Source: Stomorhina lunata (Eukaryota > Arthropoda > Insecta > Diptera > Rhiniidae). From it: a DNA stretch of 64,000 nucleotides. The notes beneath the pieces were generated by a model. The model was not told the DNA's origin and made no database searches. It saw only the letters and a program-made list of their open reading frames with translations. The stretch is taken from the NCBI GenBank assembly GCA_933228675.1, contig OW121740.1, positions 2,232,001 to 2,296,000 of the forward strand. Direction: 5' to 3'. Numbering within the stretch: position 1 is the first letter of the stretch; every line of letters starts with the position of its first letter. The position numbers and the translations under genes are program-made. This document shows, one piece after another, positions 36,195 through 47,607 of this stretch.

Positions 36195-38390
36195 ATATTT
36201 TTGTTAAAAGTTTTAACATAGAAAATTTTTGGTCAAAATTATTTATATGGAAAATTTTTAGTCAAAATTATTATTTAGTCAAAATTTTGTATATAGAAAA
36301 TTTTGGTTGAAAATTTTTTATAAAAAAATTTTTGGTGAAATTTTTTTATAAAAAAATCTTTGGTGAAAATTTTTTATATCGAAAATTGTTGTTCAATATT
36401 TTGTATATAGAGTTTTTTACATAGAAAATTTTTGGTCAAAATTTTTTATAAAGAAAATTTGTGCTCAAAATTTTTATGTAGAAAATTTTTTATCAAAATT
36501 TTTTTTATAGAAAATTTTTGGTCAAAATTTTTTGCATAGAAAATTTTTTGTCAACATTATTAAATAGAAATTTTGTTTTAAAAATTTTTTATATAGAAAA
36601 TTTTTGTCCAAAATTTTGTTTATGTAAAATTTTGGTCAATATTTTTTATATAGAAAATTTTTGGTCATATTTTTTTACATAGAAAATTTTTGGTCAAAAT
36701 TTTTTAAAATTAAATTTTATGCTCAAAAAGTGTTATATAGAACTTTTTTGGTCAAAATTTTTTATGCAGAAAAGTGTTGGTCAAAATTTTTTATAAAAAA
36801 ATTTTTTGGTCAAAATTTTTTTATAGAAAATTTTTGGTCAAAATTTTTTATATAGAAAATTTTTAGTCAAAATTTTTTATATAGAAAATTTTTGGTAAAA
36901 ATTTTTTATATAGAAAATTTTTGCTAAACTTTCTATTTAAGTTTTGGTAAAAATTTTGTATATGGAAAATTTTTGGTGAAAATTTTTTATATAGAAGATT
37001 TTTTTACATAGACAATTTTTAGCCGAAAATTTTTATTCAAAATTTTTTATATAGAAATTTTTTGGTCAAAATTTTCTACAAAGAAAATTTTTTGCCAAAT
37101 TTTCTATATATAAAATTTTTGGCCAAATTTTTTATATAGAAAATTTTTAGTAAAATTTTTTATATAGAAAATTTTGGGTCAAATTTTCTATGTAGAAAAT
37201 TTTGGGTCAAATTTTCTATATAGAAAATTTTGGGTCAAATTTTCTATATAGAAAATTTTTGGTCAAATTTTCTATATAGAAAATTTTTGGTCAAATTTTC
37301 TATATATAAAATTTTTGGTCAAATTTTTTTAATAGAAAGTATTTGGTCAAATTTTCTATATAACAATTTTTGGTCAAATTCTCTATATAGAAAATTTTTG
37401 GTAAAATTGTCTATATAGAAAATTTTTGGTCAAATTTTCTATATAGAAATTTTTTGGTCAAATTTTCTATATAGAAAATTTTTGGTCAAATTTTCTATAT
37501 AGAAAATTTTTGGTCAAATTTCCTATATAGAAAATTTTTGGTCAAATTTTCTATATAGAAAATTTTTGGTCAAATTTTCTATATTGAAAATTTTTGGTCA
37601 AATTTTCTATATAGAAAATTTTTGATCAAATTTTCTATATAGAAATTTTTGGTCAAATTTTCTTTATAGAAAATTTTTGGTCAAATTTCGCATATAGAAA
37701 GTTTTTGATCAAATTTTTTATATAGAAAATTTTTGGTCAAATTTTCTATATAGAAAATTTTTGGTCAAATTTTCTATATAGAAAATTTTTGGTCAAATTT
37801 TCTATATAGAAAATTTTTGGTCAAATTTTCTATATAAGAAATTTTTGGTCAAATTTTCTATATAGAAAATTTTTGGTCAAATTTTCTATATAGAAAATTT
37901 TTGGTCAAATTTTCTATATAGAAAATTTTTGGTCAAATTTTCTACATAGAAAATTTTTGGTCAAATATTCTATATAGAAAATTTTTGGTCAAATTTTCTA
38001 TATAGAAAATTTTTGGTAAAATTTTCTATATAGAAAATTTTGGGTCAAATTTTCTATATAGAAAATTGTTGGTCAAATTTTCTATATAGAAAATTTTGGT
38101 CAAATTTTCTATTTATAAAATTTTTGGTCAAATTTTTTTATATAGAAAGTATTTAGTCAAATTTTCTATATAACAATTTTTGGTCAAATTTCGTATATAG
38201 AAAGTTTTTGATCAAATTTTTTATATAGAAAATTTTTGGTCAAATTTTTTATATAGAAAATTTTTGGTCAAATTTTCTGTATAAAAAATTTTTGGTCAAA
38301 TTTTCTATATAGAATCCTTTGGTCAAATTTTCTATATAGAATCTTTTGGTCAAATATTCATTATCGAAAGTTTTTGGTCAAATTTTCTGT
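36195..38390 (+). repeat. Large 28-bp palindromic minisatellite array E
   Basis: About 2.2 kb, very roughly 75 units. The central part (37180-38100) is highly homogeneous: TTTTTGGTCAAATTTTCTAT then ATAGAAAA. Each unit holds the perfect 18-bp palindrome ATTTTCTATATAGAAAAT. The flanks, especially 36195-37100, are diverged and use a ~30-bp form (AAAATTTTTT), the pattern expected when unequal exchange homogenises the middle of an array. Confidence 0.92.
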
Positions 38391-41364
38391 TTTAAAAAAT
38401 GTGCCGTACACACATACTTTATACATATTAGCTATTTAAAGGTCTGCTATTTTCACTTCGTACTAAAATTTCTTAAGCTAAAACATTTAAGTAGCCAATG
38501 TATGGTCCATTACCATAAGAGCCTTTAATTAAACACAACGCCAGAAAACCAATAAAAAATATAATAACAGAAACTCTTTCAAGCTACATTTTAAACACAA
38601 TTACTGATCTCAACTGTGTTTATTAAAAAGGACTCAGGATACAAAAACAAAGATTTCTTTTGCCATTTTAAGTCCATAGGATAAAAAATCAACATGAACT
38701 GTGAAACTCAAACAGAGCTTCTATAAAAAGACATGACAAAAAAAATAACATAAACTATAGGAAAGGTTACAATTGCAAATCCTTAAAAATATGTCTTCTT
38801 ATTGCTACTAATACTTGCTACAAGACTACAACATGCAGGAAATATAATACCAGCATTCAACAGCAAGAAAGGAAAAATAAAAATTTTAATAAATTAAAGA
38901 TTTAAATGCTGTTTACTTATGGCAGCCAAAACGTCTGTAGAAATATTTCTTTCTCTTCATTTAATTCTATAAATTTGCTTTGAGTTTATTTGGTTTATTT
39001 GTATTGTAGTTTGTTTCTTCAAGAAAATCTTTTGACCATTTCAGTTTTTGTTTATTCACAAAAGTCTCATTTTATTTGATTGTGTGCGAAGGGTTTTCAA
39101 TGTTATAATGCAAGTGTCGGTCTTTATATATTGTTTCTTGCTTGTTTGTGTGTACGTATCATTCTATATAAATTATTAAAATTTCTTAAACAAATACATT
39201 TAACTGATGTTTTAAACAGCAAAAACATACACAAAGAAAATACAAGTACAAATGATATTGTACTCGCACACATTTAAGACGAAGAAGGCAAATATCAATA
39301 ATGACAGCAAAAGCCAAAGTCAACAGTGAGACTCGGAGAGATGAATATAAAAAAAGAATGAAGAAAATAATAAGAAGAAAAACTGTCGTATTTTTTATGT
39401 AAATAAGACAAACCCTATATACGAAATTACATAAATATCATGATTATAACATATAAAAAGCATTACAATAAATAAGATAAATTTATTAGGGTTGTTCAAG
39501 GATGGACAGGGCGGCGTTGATGACAACAAAAGTAAAAGTGTTAGCAGTATTAGCATTTCTCTTGATAGTAAATCATTTTGAATTTAAAAATAAAAACTAT
39601 TTCAGAAAAAAATATATACACAAACTTCATATGAAAACATAAATTTTCTATACGTGTGAGTGATATTTATAAATTTAAAACTTAACATTATGGATACGTA
39701 TTTAATACTTTGTGCAAATTCTTTTATTTAGAGGTACTGAAGCATCCTTAACAATTTACGAAATATTATACGCAATTTACCCAACTCATTCATTTGTAAA
39801 AGGTCAGATTATTTTATAAAAGCCAACAAGCTTTTATAAAATTTTAAAAATATTAAAGATTTGTAAAAAATAATTTACAAATTAAATTTTTTATTAAATT
39901 TAAAATTCTTTTTGACTAAAAGAAAGAAAATGTTGCTTTTCATTATTCTTATTATTCTGGAGGCTTATTATTCTCAAAGATAAATTAGATATATTATCCT
40001 AACTTTAAGGACTTTTGTGAGAGAATACGTATCATTAAAGTTAAATTTCATTTCTAAGTGGCTATTAAAATAAAAGAAAATTACACATATACTAGCCTCC
40101 TCGAGGCATAATTTTTATTAAAATCCAGTTCATTTCGAAATAGCTGATTATGGAAATCTTTAGCCTAATTGTGATGTTCTATTCGAATTTAGTTTAATGA
40201 TGTGTTTTTTAATTAAAAAAAATGATATTAGTACAAAGTTTTTATTTTATATGATTACAAATTACATTATATCATGCTTAAACTGTACAGCAAAGTTTTG
40301 TTTAGAATTTCATTAATTTCTGATCGATTAATTTTCAATCAGTCTGCCCCTTTATGATCCTTTTGTTTTAATGAAAGAGAGCAAAAAGGTTTAACTGTAT
40401 TAAATATTATTTGTTCTTCTTTTAAAGGATTTCTTTAAAATAATTTAGGAGGTTAATCAAAATTTTTACTGTAAAATTAATAATTATAATGCATCATTGC
40501 AAGTATCTTTGAAAATAAATAAATTAAGAAAAAATATTTGTATGGGAAAACGATAAAAGATATATACAAGATATTCAGGTTGCACTTAATAATGCAGTGT
40601 TTTAAGTTTTTCTTTGAGAAAAAAGGTTAGTTTTGTCTAGCTTTGTGCTCTGGTTACAACCAAATAAAAGGTGTAAGTGTATTCTTTTGATTTAATAAAT
40701 AAAATTCCCATAATATTCCATACTGTTGAACAAAGTTGTAAATTTTATAAAATCACATGAAATTTCACCTCAATATTTCAAAGAAACATCATACATAAAA
40801 AGTATTGCATACTTTTGGGCTTAATTATTTTCATATTACGAATAATAACAATTTGTTAAATATTATTTGACGGGCATTTATGTTGTAGAGAACATTAGGG
40901 GGAGATGGATGTGGTAAATTTTATCGAAACTGTATATATTTTAGTTTTATAACACAGATAGATTGTGGTAAGTTTTATAATTTTTGGTAAGGAAATAAAA
41001 ATGTTTAATGATAAAATATTTTCGGCTTATATTTATGTCCGGTGGGCTTTGGGCTTGTGATATTTCCATAAATCTTTCCCTATATTTCAACTTTGTAATA
41101 CTGATAGTCTGTGCCGAGTTTCGGCTATAAAGGCCGGGGAGCGATGGGCGTGAATGATTTTAAAGAAAATTTTCATAAAATTAAACTTCGGAATACTTAT
41201 AGTCTGTGGCGAGTTTCATTACGATCGGTTAAGAAATAAACATTTGGGGCTAAAAATATTTTCAACCTTTATGGACAGTGGGCGATGGGTGTAGTCACTT
41301 TTGATTAAACCGCAATTGAAATTTTGGGCACAAATTAATGTTTTGTTGATTATATAACGATGAA
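38391..41364. other. Non-coding stretch, nothing recognised
   Basis: AT-rich. The segment 41040-41300 (GCCGAGTTTCGGC, GGGCGATGGGCGTG) may be the eroded 5' part of the INE-1-like element that follows. Confidence 0.5.
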
Positions 41365-41616
41365 ATTCACAAAAACGCTCGAAAATCTGAAGATTCTAAC
41401 ATTACACACATAATTTGTATATAAAATGTAATCAAATTGGTAAATTTCGAGAAAATCGTTTAACATTTGATACAAGCTCGCTGGTATAAAGTTTTAGAAA
41501 TATTTGTATAATGACAAAATTTACCAAATAATTGAAATAGAAAAGACAGTTAACCTCAGTGGGGAAGAAAACCATATGGTCAAGCTTGACCGACTATAAT
41601 AATTTCTAACTTGTTT
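41365..41616 (+). mobile_element. INE-1-like element, 3' part
   Basis: AAAACGCTCGAAAATCTGAAGA through GGTCAAGCTTGACCGACTATAATAATTTCTAACTTGTTTT matches the 3' third of family 1, including the hairpin. Sequence just upstream (41040-41300, with GGGCGTGAATG and GGGCGATGGGTG) may be a divergent 5' portion. Confidence 0.6.
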
Positions 41617-42115
41617 TTTTTTTATATATAATTTTAACAAATACAAAAGTTCTATCTCAGAAAATATAAATAACAAAATATGTGAAAATATTCCCACTAT
41701 TCTATAAGAAAGCAACACATCTTTTACATCTATGAGATTTCGATTAGAATTTAAATCCTTAGAGACAGCAGGGCTGCCATACTCTTCTAAACCAATGTTT
41801 AGTAATTAGTTTTCAAGATCTACTTACTTAAAGGGAAGTGGATTCCCTTTTTTTCGTTTACATAACATAACTAAGTACTTACGTTTTACAAAATACAAAA
41901 ATCTTACTTTATTAACAAAAAAAAAAAAAAAAACAAAATTGTTCCTTGAGCTATTAAAACGTTTTTAATTTTTCAGAGTTTAAGCACAAATTGTACACTA
42001 AAAGTAATGTAAACAGTTACACCTTAGGCATTAGGACAAGAACTTAAATAACATTTTTTTTGTTTTCCTTCATATGCATGTTAAAAGTCCTGGTTTTAAT
42101 ATACATACATATTGT

Positions 42116-42606
42116 TATACCCTATTCTTTCAAAAAAAAAAAGGAAATATGGATACAAACTTACTGATTTAGAGGGAGATATTGTTCTTCTCCCTATACA
42201 CCTTTATATTATCTTTTCTCTTCCTCTATCTTCAATCTTTTTCTTTCTTCTCTTCTAGTAAAGGACCACAATCGACCCCTGGGGTCTCCGAGTGAAGGTG
42301 TCGCATGACACCTCCTTTATTACCTAACCTAACCTACTGACTTAGACTCCCTTTTTAAAGTGTCTCTTCATAGATTTTCTTACTTATGGATTATGATTTA
42401 AGTTTTTAAAAAACTTACACAAATGCAAAGTTTTTTTTAATCATAAAAAACTCGGTAAAAATACGGCCTTTACAAACTGTAATACATTTTTTTTAAATCT
42501 GCCTAGTTTGGTAGTCATCTCTGAAGCAATCAATCTAAATGTTGTTAGCGTAGGGTATCTATGGGTCGGTTTTCACCCACCATATATAACACTTTGTTAC
42601 ATGTTT
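42116..42606 (+). mobile_element. INE-1-like element with retroposon inserted
   Basis: Has a TATACCC start, a GACTTAGACTCCCTTTT internal motif and the 3' end GTAGGGTATCTATGGGTCGG, TTTTCACCCACC hairpin, then ATATATAACACTTTGTTACATGTTTT. A 161-bp retroposon splits it at 42174-42334. Confidence 0.6.
42174..42334 (+). mobile_element. Short retroposon with 12-bp target duplication and CCTAA tail
   Basis: Flanked by TACTGATTTAGA (42162-42173) and TACTGACTTAGA (42335-42346), a 12-bp duplication with one mismatch. The insert is pyrimidine-rich at its left, holds a GC-rich core with CGACCCCTGGGGTC and GTGTCGCATGACAC hairpins, and ends in CCTAACCTAACC. It is non-coding, probably a truncated LINE or SINE; I do not recognise the family. 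Confidence 0.6.
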
Positions 42607-44183
42607 TATATTGCAAATTATTTTCTTTTTTCTTACAACCATGATGATTTACAACTGCCTAAAATGCAAATGTTAGGGGGATTACAAAAATATATTATAT
42701 GTTGTGTCTGTTCTCACACTCACACAAAATGAGACAACTCATACATTTGTGTGCTTAAGTACTTGACTGACATTTCTAACATGCAAAAACAAAACAACGA
42801 AAAAATCAGACTCTGAAGGACACGTAACAAAGATCATGCAACAAATAGTCACACAATTACATTTACACACGTGAAAACATTCTGCTCTGACATATTTTCA
42901 ATGTGTTTTTACTGAACCTATGTATGTATGAGTAAAAGTGAAGAAGATAAAGCATAAAAAATTATTGTAGTCATAAAGCTGTCGGCATAATTTTATTTTA
43001 TATTTTTTAGGTTGATGTTTCGGTGCATTGTGTTTTTTTTTTCGTTCGTTTTTGCCTACAGCTTAAGGCTATGCCTTACGGTTTGTAAGTATGTATATGT
43101 GAACATCATGTAAAGGCAGTCAACAAGCCCGCAGGTCAGAGGTCAAGAGTAAATAAAGTAAAATAAAATATAATAAAATAACTTGGTTTAACTTGTCGTT
43201 ATATTTACACAATGTATACTTTATGAATTAGGTGCAGAGGATTTAAAATAATACTTCAAGACTCTTAAGTACATAGTAAAAAAAGAGTATTTTTTAACTC
43301 GTTAAAGTAGCGCGTGGCAGGCTAAAAGTTAATTTTATTGCAAAATAACAATTATGTTTTAGACAGATACATTTTAATGGAATAATAAAAATTAAGAAAA
43401 TTAAAAAGAAAAAATGGGGAATGTTAGGCTTAAAGCCCAAAATAGCATTATATTTAAAATGCTTAATTTCTTAGTTAAAACACTTTAGCTAGAAAAGGCT
43501 TATATCTAGAGTTTCCTTATTAGGGCTTGGTTTCTTTTCTGTCTACTGCATTAAAAGCTATGAATAAAAGATAAGCTTTCACCAACACCAACTACTGTAA
43601 ACATTTATATAAAAAGCTTTTTTGTAATATATTTTCCAGTTTGTTCCCTTTTACAATTGTCACCCATAATAAAAAGTCACAGGTTTGTTGCCTTTCTGGT
43701 CTTTACATTTACTTGTGAGTATTTGCGCATTTACATTTACTTGAGAATTCTATAAAAAAAATAAATAAAATGAAATTTTATAAACAATATACCAGGATCC
43801 ATGCGAGTTTGAGGTTATTACCCAGCAAAAATTTTGCCTTTTAGATAAATGAGTGTTTATAGTATTTTATTTTTTTTACACAAACTTATAAAATTAAAGT
43901 TTGGTTTAATAGTACGGATTCAAATCTCATCAGCATCAAATAGGGGAGACTCTGACAGTTTCGGCGAGGGGGACTAAAATAAAGAATATAGCGCTTGAGT
44001 TTAAATTTGCAAACCTTATTGAAGATTTTGTTTAATGGGGTACATTTAGCATGCTCGAATGTACCCCGATTTTAAACGCTGAATGTACACCAATATCTTT
44101 TCGTGTTTTAATAAAATTCAGCATTATTACTCCTTATAACCGAAATCACTGTACCTTATTTTTGTCCATCCTTTACTGTTTGT
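42607..44183. other. Non-coding stretch with one hairpin
   Basis: Nothing recognised except a 10-bp perfect stem GGGGTACATT / AATGTACCCC at 44037-44067 with an 11-nt loop. Confidence 0.5.
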
Positions 44184-44865
44184 TATGCCCTTCACCACCA
44201 TAGGTGGAAAGGGTATTAATAGTTTATGCTGATATATGTAACGCATAGAAATATTTGCCTTAGACCCACCTTTTTGTATAACAATGGTTTTAAAATCATT
44301 TTCTGAGATGATTTAACGATGTCAGTCAGGTCGCAATACTAAAAATAATTTGACGAAATTTGGCACAGATAATTTTTTTGATATTGGTTAGTGGATATGG
44401 CTACTGAATTTTCTTCAAAATCGGCCGATTAATTTTGGTACCTCCCATAGGTCCCACTTCCCGGAATTTATATTTTCGCGATAAATATTAATATTTTTCA
44501 TGAAATTTAAAACAAATACTCTTTATGTAAACCAAAATAACTGTAACAAATTTCGTTGAAATCGGTTCACATTTGACCATAGCTACCATACAAACTCTCC
44601 AAACGCTCATAAAACTGAAGATAATGAAAATTTTTAGTTTATTTTTTGCATACGTAATTTTTGTAAAAATTGTAATCAATTTGCGAGATATAAGTCCAAA
44701 TGACGGAAACAGCTTAAATATATAAGTTTTGTGAAAATATTTGTATGATGGCAAAATTTAGCAAATATTTTTCTTTATACAGGAAAAAGAACAGCTTTGG
44801 CCTTAGTGGTGAAGGGTATCGTTTAGTCGGGCTAGACCGACTATAGCACTTTCTTACTTGTTTTT
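44184..44865 (+). mobile_element. INE-1-like family 1 element
   Basis: Starts TATGCCCTTCACCACCATAGG, close to the 6690 copy throughout, with the GTCGGGCTAGACCGAC hairpin and TATAGCACTTTCTTACTTGTTTTT end. The (GTCY)n tract is reduced to GTCAGTCAGGTC. Confidence 0.75.
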
Positions 44866-44990
44866 ATTTCAAATTTAATACATTTTTTCAAATGTAATGA
44901 AAAACAATAAGGATATATAAATAAAAAACTGTAAGCAAAGTTTTTATTGGGTACATTACATTCATTCCACTTATTACAGACACAGGATTC

Positions 44991-45034
44991 TAGTGAACTT
45001 TACAGAATTTAGGCCCATTCTGTAAAGTTCACTA
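44991..45034. repeat. Perfect 18-bp hairpin
   Basis: TAGTGAACTTTACAGAAT (44991-45008), loop TTAGGCCC, then the exact reverse complement ATTCTGTAAAGTTCACTA (45017-45034). There is no mismatch in 18 bp. It could be a microtransposon remnant or a small structured RNA. The stem is short for a typical pre-miRNA. Confidence 0.8.
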
Positions 45035-47607
45035 ATGCAAGCAAGCACAAAGTTTTAGATACATATATACTTTATGATGTCTAGTATATGTGAGTTTAAG
45101 TAAAAATGTATGATATCCTTCTAAAACCCAGTAGTTCTATATCCAAGTACTATCTATCGACTATGAACACTAACCTCTTAAGTCAGAGGTGGCAAATATT
45201 GCAATTGTGGTTAACTGACAAAAAGCCAAAAACTCAGCTGCAATTAAATTTCTAAGTATTTAATTTCATTCAGAATGGGTCCTTAAATTTTGAACTGCCG
45301 GATCTACTCATACCTGCAAGTGAACAAGTCAAGTACTGTCGAAGTCAAAGTCATGAAGGTGCGAATATATTTGCTGTGAACTGCAAAAGCTCCAATCAAG
45401 TTAATATAAATAAGAAAAGAAACCTTATGAAAAAACAAAAATAAAAATTTCATGAATTTTATTATTGTTTTTCTTATTATTTTGGGGAGTTTAAATATTT
45501 GTGCCAATAAACGAGTAAGCGAATAAATTTAATATATACTTTTTTATTATTTAATTCATTTTCCCTCAACTTTTGTTTTGTAAATTTAGTGTAATGAAAT
45601 TTGCTATATTTTCAATTTTTTTTAAAACGCTTTAGTTTAGTATAAAGAACCCAGCTGTACAAATATATATAGAAATAAAGGTCCTACTTCATTTTAATTA
45701 AGGAAAATGTTTACCGAGCATATAAATTAAAAAATTTTAAAACTGCATAATATTCAAAAACAATCAAAATATTAATTTTAAATATATGTTGAACAGAAAT
45801 TCCGAATATATTCTCAAAGTTCATCACACTTTTTGTCGATGCTGCAAATTAAATATCCATATTTGATACGGTAAAAGTTCTATAGGAAAACATTATGATT
45901 TTGTTATACCGACTATTTATTATATTTTTTTTAATTGAGTTTGTAAATACAATAAACATGTAATTTACTAGGACCCTTAATCAAATAAGGTAAAAATTTT
46001 AGAAAAAAAAATTAATTTTTATATTTGTTATTTAAATAGCCCCAAATTGTTTCGTTTGAAATATTCCAAATTTCCCCATTCATTTGTTAACATGGGATTT
46101 AAAGATGGGTTAAATTCAATATTTTAAAATCAGCATTGTCCCCTTGTTTCCATGAATTTTTACAACTTTTAAAATAGGGATTTTAATACTCTAAAAAAAT
46201 ATTTGGAATTTAATAAAACAAACAATAAAAAACTATAAAAAATAGCATAACTGAAGTAGAAACTTTGCAACAATAGCACAGTTAAATATATTTCTATCAT
46301 AAAAGGAACAAAAAAAGCGTTAACGAACTCCCAACGCAATTATACCGCAACAAATAAAAAATACTTAAAGGACAAGTTTTAAAACAACTATTTCATAAGA
46401 ATAACGAAAAATCAGGAATAGTTGTACAGCTAAGTCTGTAACAGGATTAAGAGAAATTTATATTAAAGTTATAAGCTCTTTTACAGCTTTACTAAAAAAA
46501 AAGCTTTCATGTTTTGGTTAATAGGCCGTTTCTCACTTCAGCAGCAAAACTATTTTACAAATATTTTACTCCTGCATTTGGTTATTTCTGTTTGTAAAAA
46601 AAGAGTATTTGTTTGTACGAATGTGTTTGTGTCAGGTGTTCACTTGTAAACAACTTTAAATTGTCACTGTGTTTTCCCTGTCGCTGCTGTTGTTGTTAAT
46701 GTCAAGAGCATTTCTATGGCATTTTTTTCTATCATATGGTATTTACCCTACACAATTAAAGGTGGAAATGGGATATTGGGCTTATGTTTTTGTTTATAAC
46801 GCACAAATTTTGGTCTAACACAATTTTAAAAATCTGAAATAGTTTTTTAAACAGTTTAAAAATGCACCGATGGTTACATCGTTTAGATACAGCATTGGAC
46901 AATTTTGGTATTAAAATCAGCATTTAAATCAATACTATTCATTTGTACCCATTTAAAAATTGTATTTAAATCAATTTTCAATATATCTATGGCAAAAAGG
47001 AAAAAAGTGCCTAAGTCGACTTGAGAAAAATTGGAATCAGTGGAGCAGTTTTGAAATCTTTGTATCGAAAACTACCCATTGGATTTTTCAGGAAGCTATA
47101 GCATAATTGCTTTCTGTTTTTTTTAAATGTGCAATCTGATTCGCAATAAAAGTTTAAAAGTTATAAGCTTTTTCCAAATAACAAATCTTCTTTCACAACT
47201 TGATTGCCCTCATTAGAATAGGTACATCATTCGTGTTCTATTTTTAAGAGACTTTTTTTGTAACTGAATTAGTACAAATACTTCCACAAAAAAAAAATAG
47301 AAAGAAAGTATTGAATATTTGATACAAAAGTTATGTAATAAGAAATATCAAAGAAATAAGAAATATTAGAAAGATTGGAAGTCTTATGGTACTCCTAAAT
47401 TAATCTTGTATTTGTTTAATGATATCCCACATAACATATAATAGATCTTATATAGCGATATTTTAGAAAATTTGATAAAAATTATAAATGTTGATATCAC
47501 TATAAAAATTAATATAAAAACTGTTATATAAAGTAATAATACTGTGGTTTGGTTTGGATCAGTGAACATGCCCTCATCATACGATATGATAATTCTCCCT
47601 TACTTAT
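45035..47607. other. Non-coding stretch, nothing recognised
   Basis: AT-rich sequence with one possible INE-1-like remnant at 46736-46800. No gene supported. Confidence 0.55.
46736..46800 (+). repeat. Possible INE-1-like 5' end remnant
   Basis: TTTACCCTACACAATTAAAGG and TGGAAATGGGATATTGGGCTTATG resemble the start of the elements at 6165 and 6690. No 3' end can be matched downstream. Confidence 0.35.

Noticed and set aside
37180..38100. Regular 28-bp repeats suggesting a CRISPR array
   Set aside because: There are no unique spacers; it is a head-to-tail minisatellite in eukaryotic DNA.
42321..42335. CCTAA repeats as telomeric DNA
   Set aside because: Only about two and a half units at the end of a small insertion flanked by target duplications; Diptera lack this telomere type.
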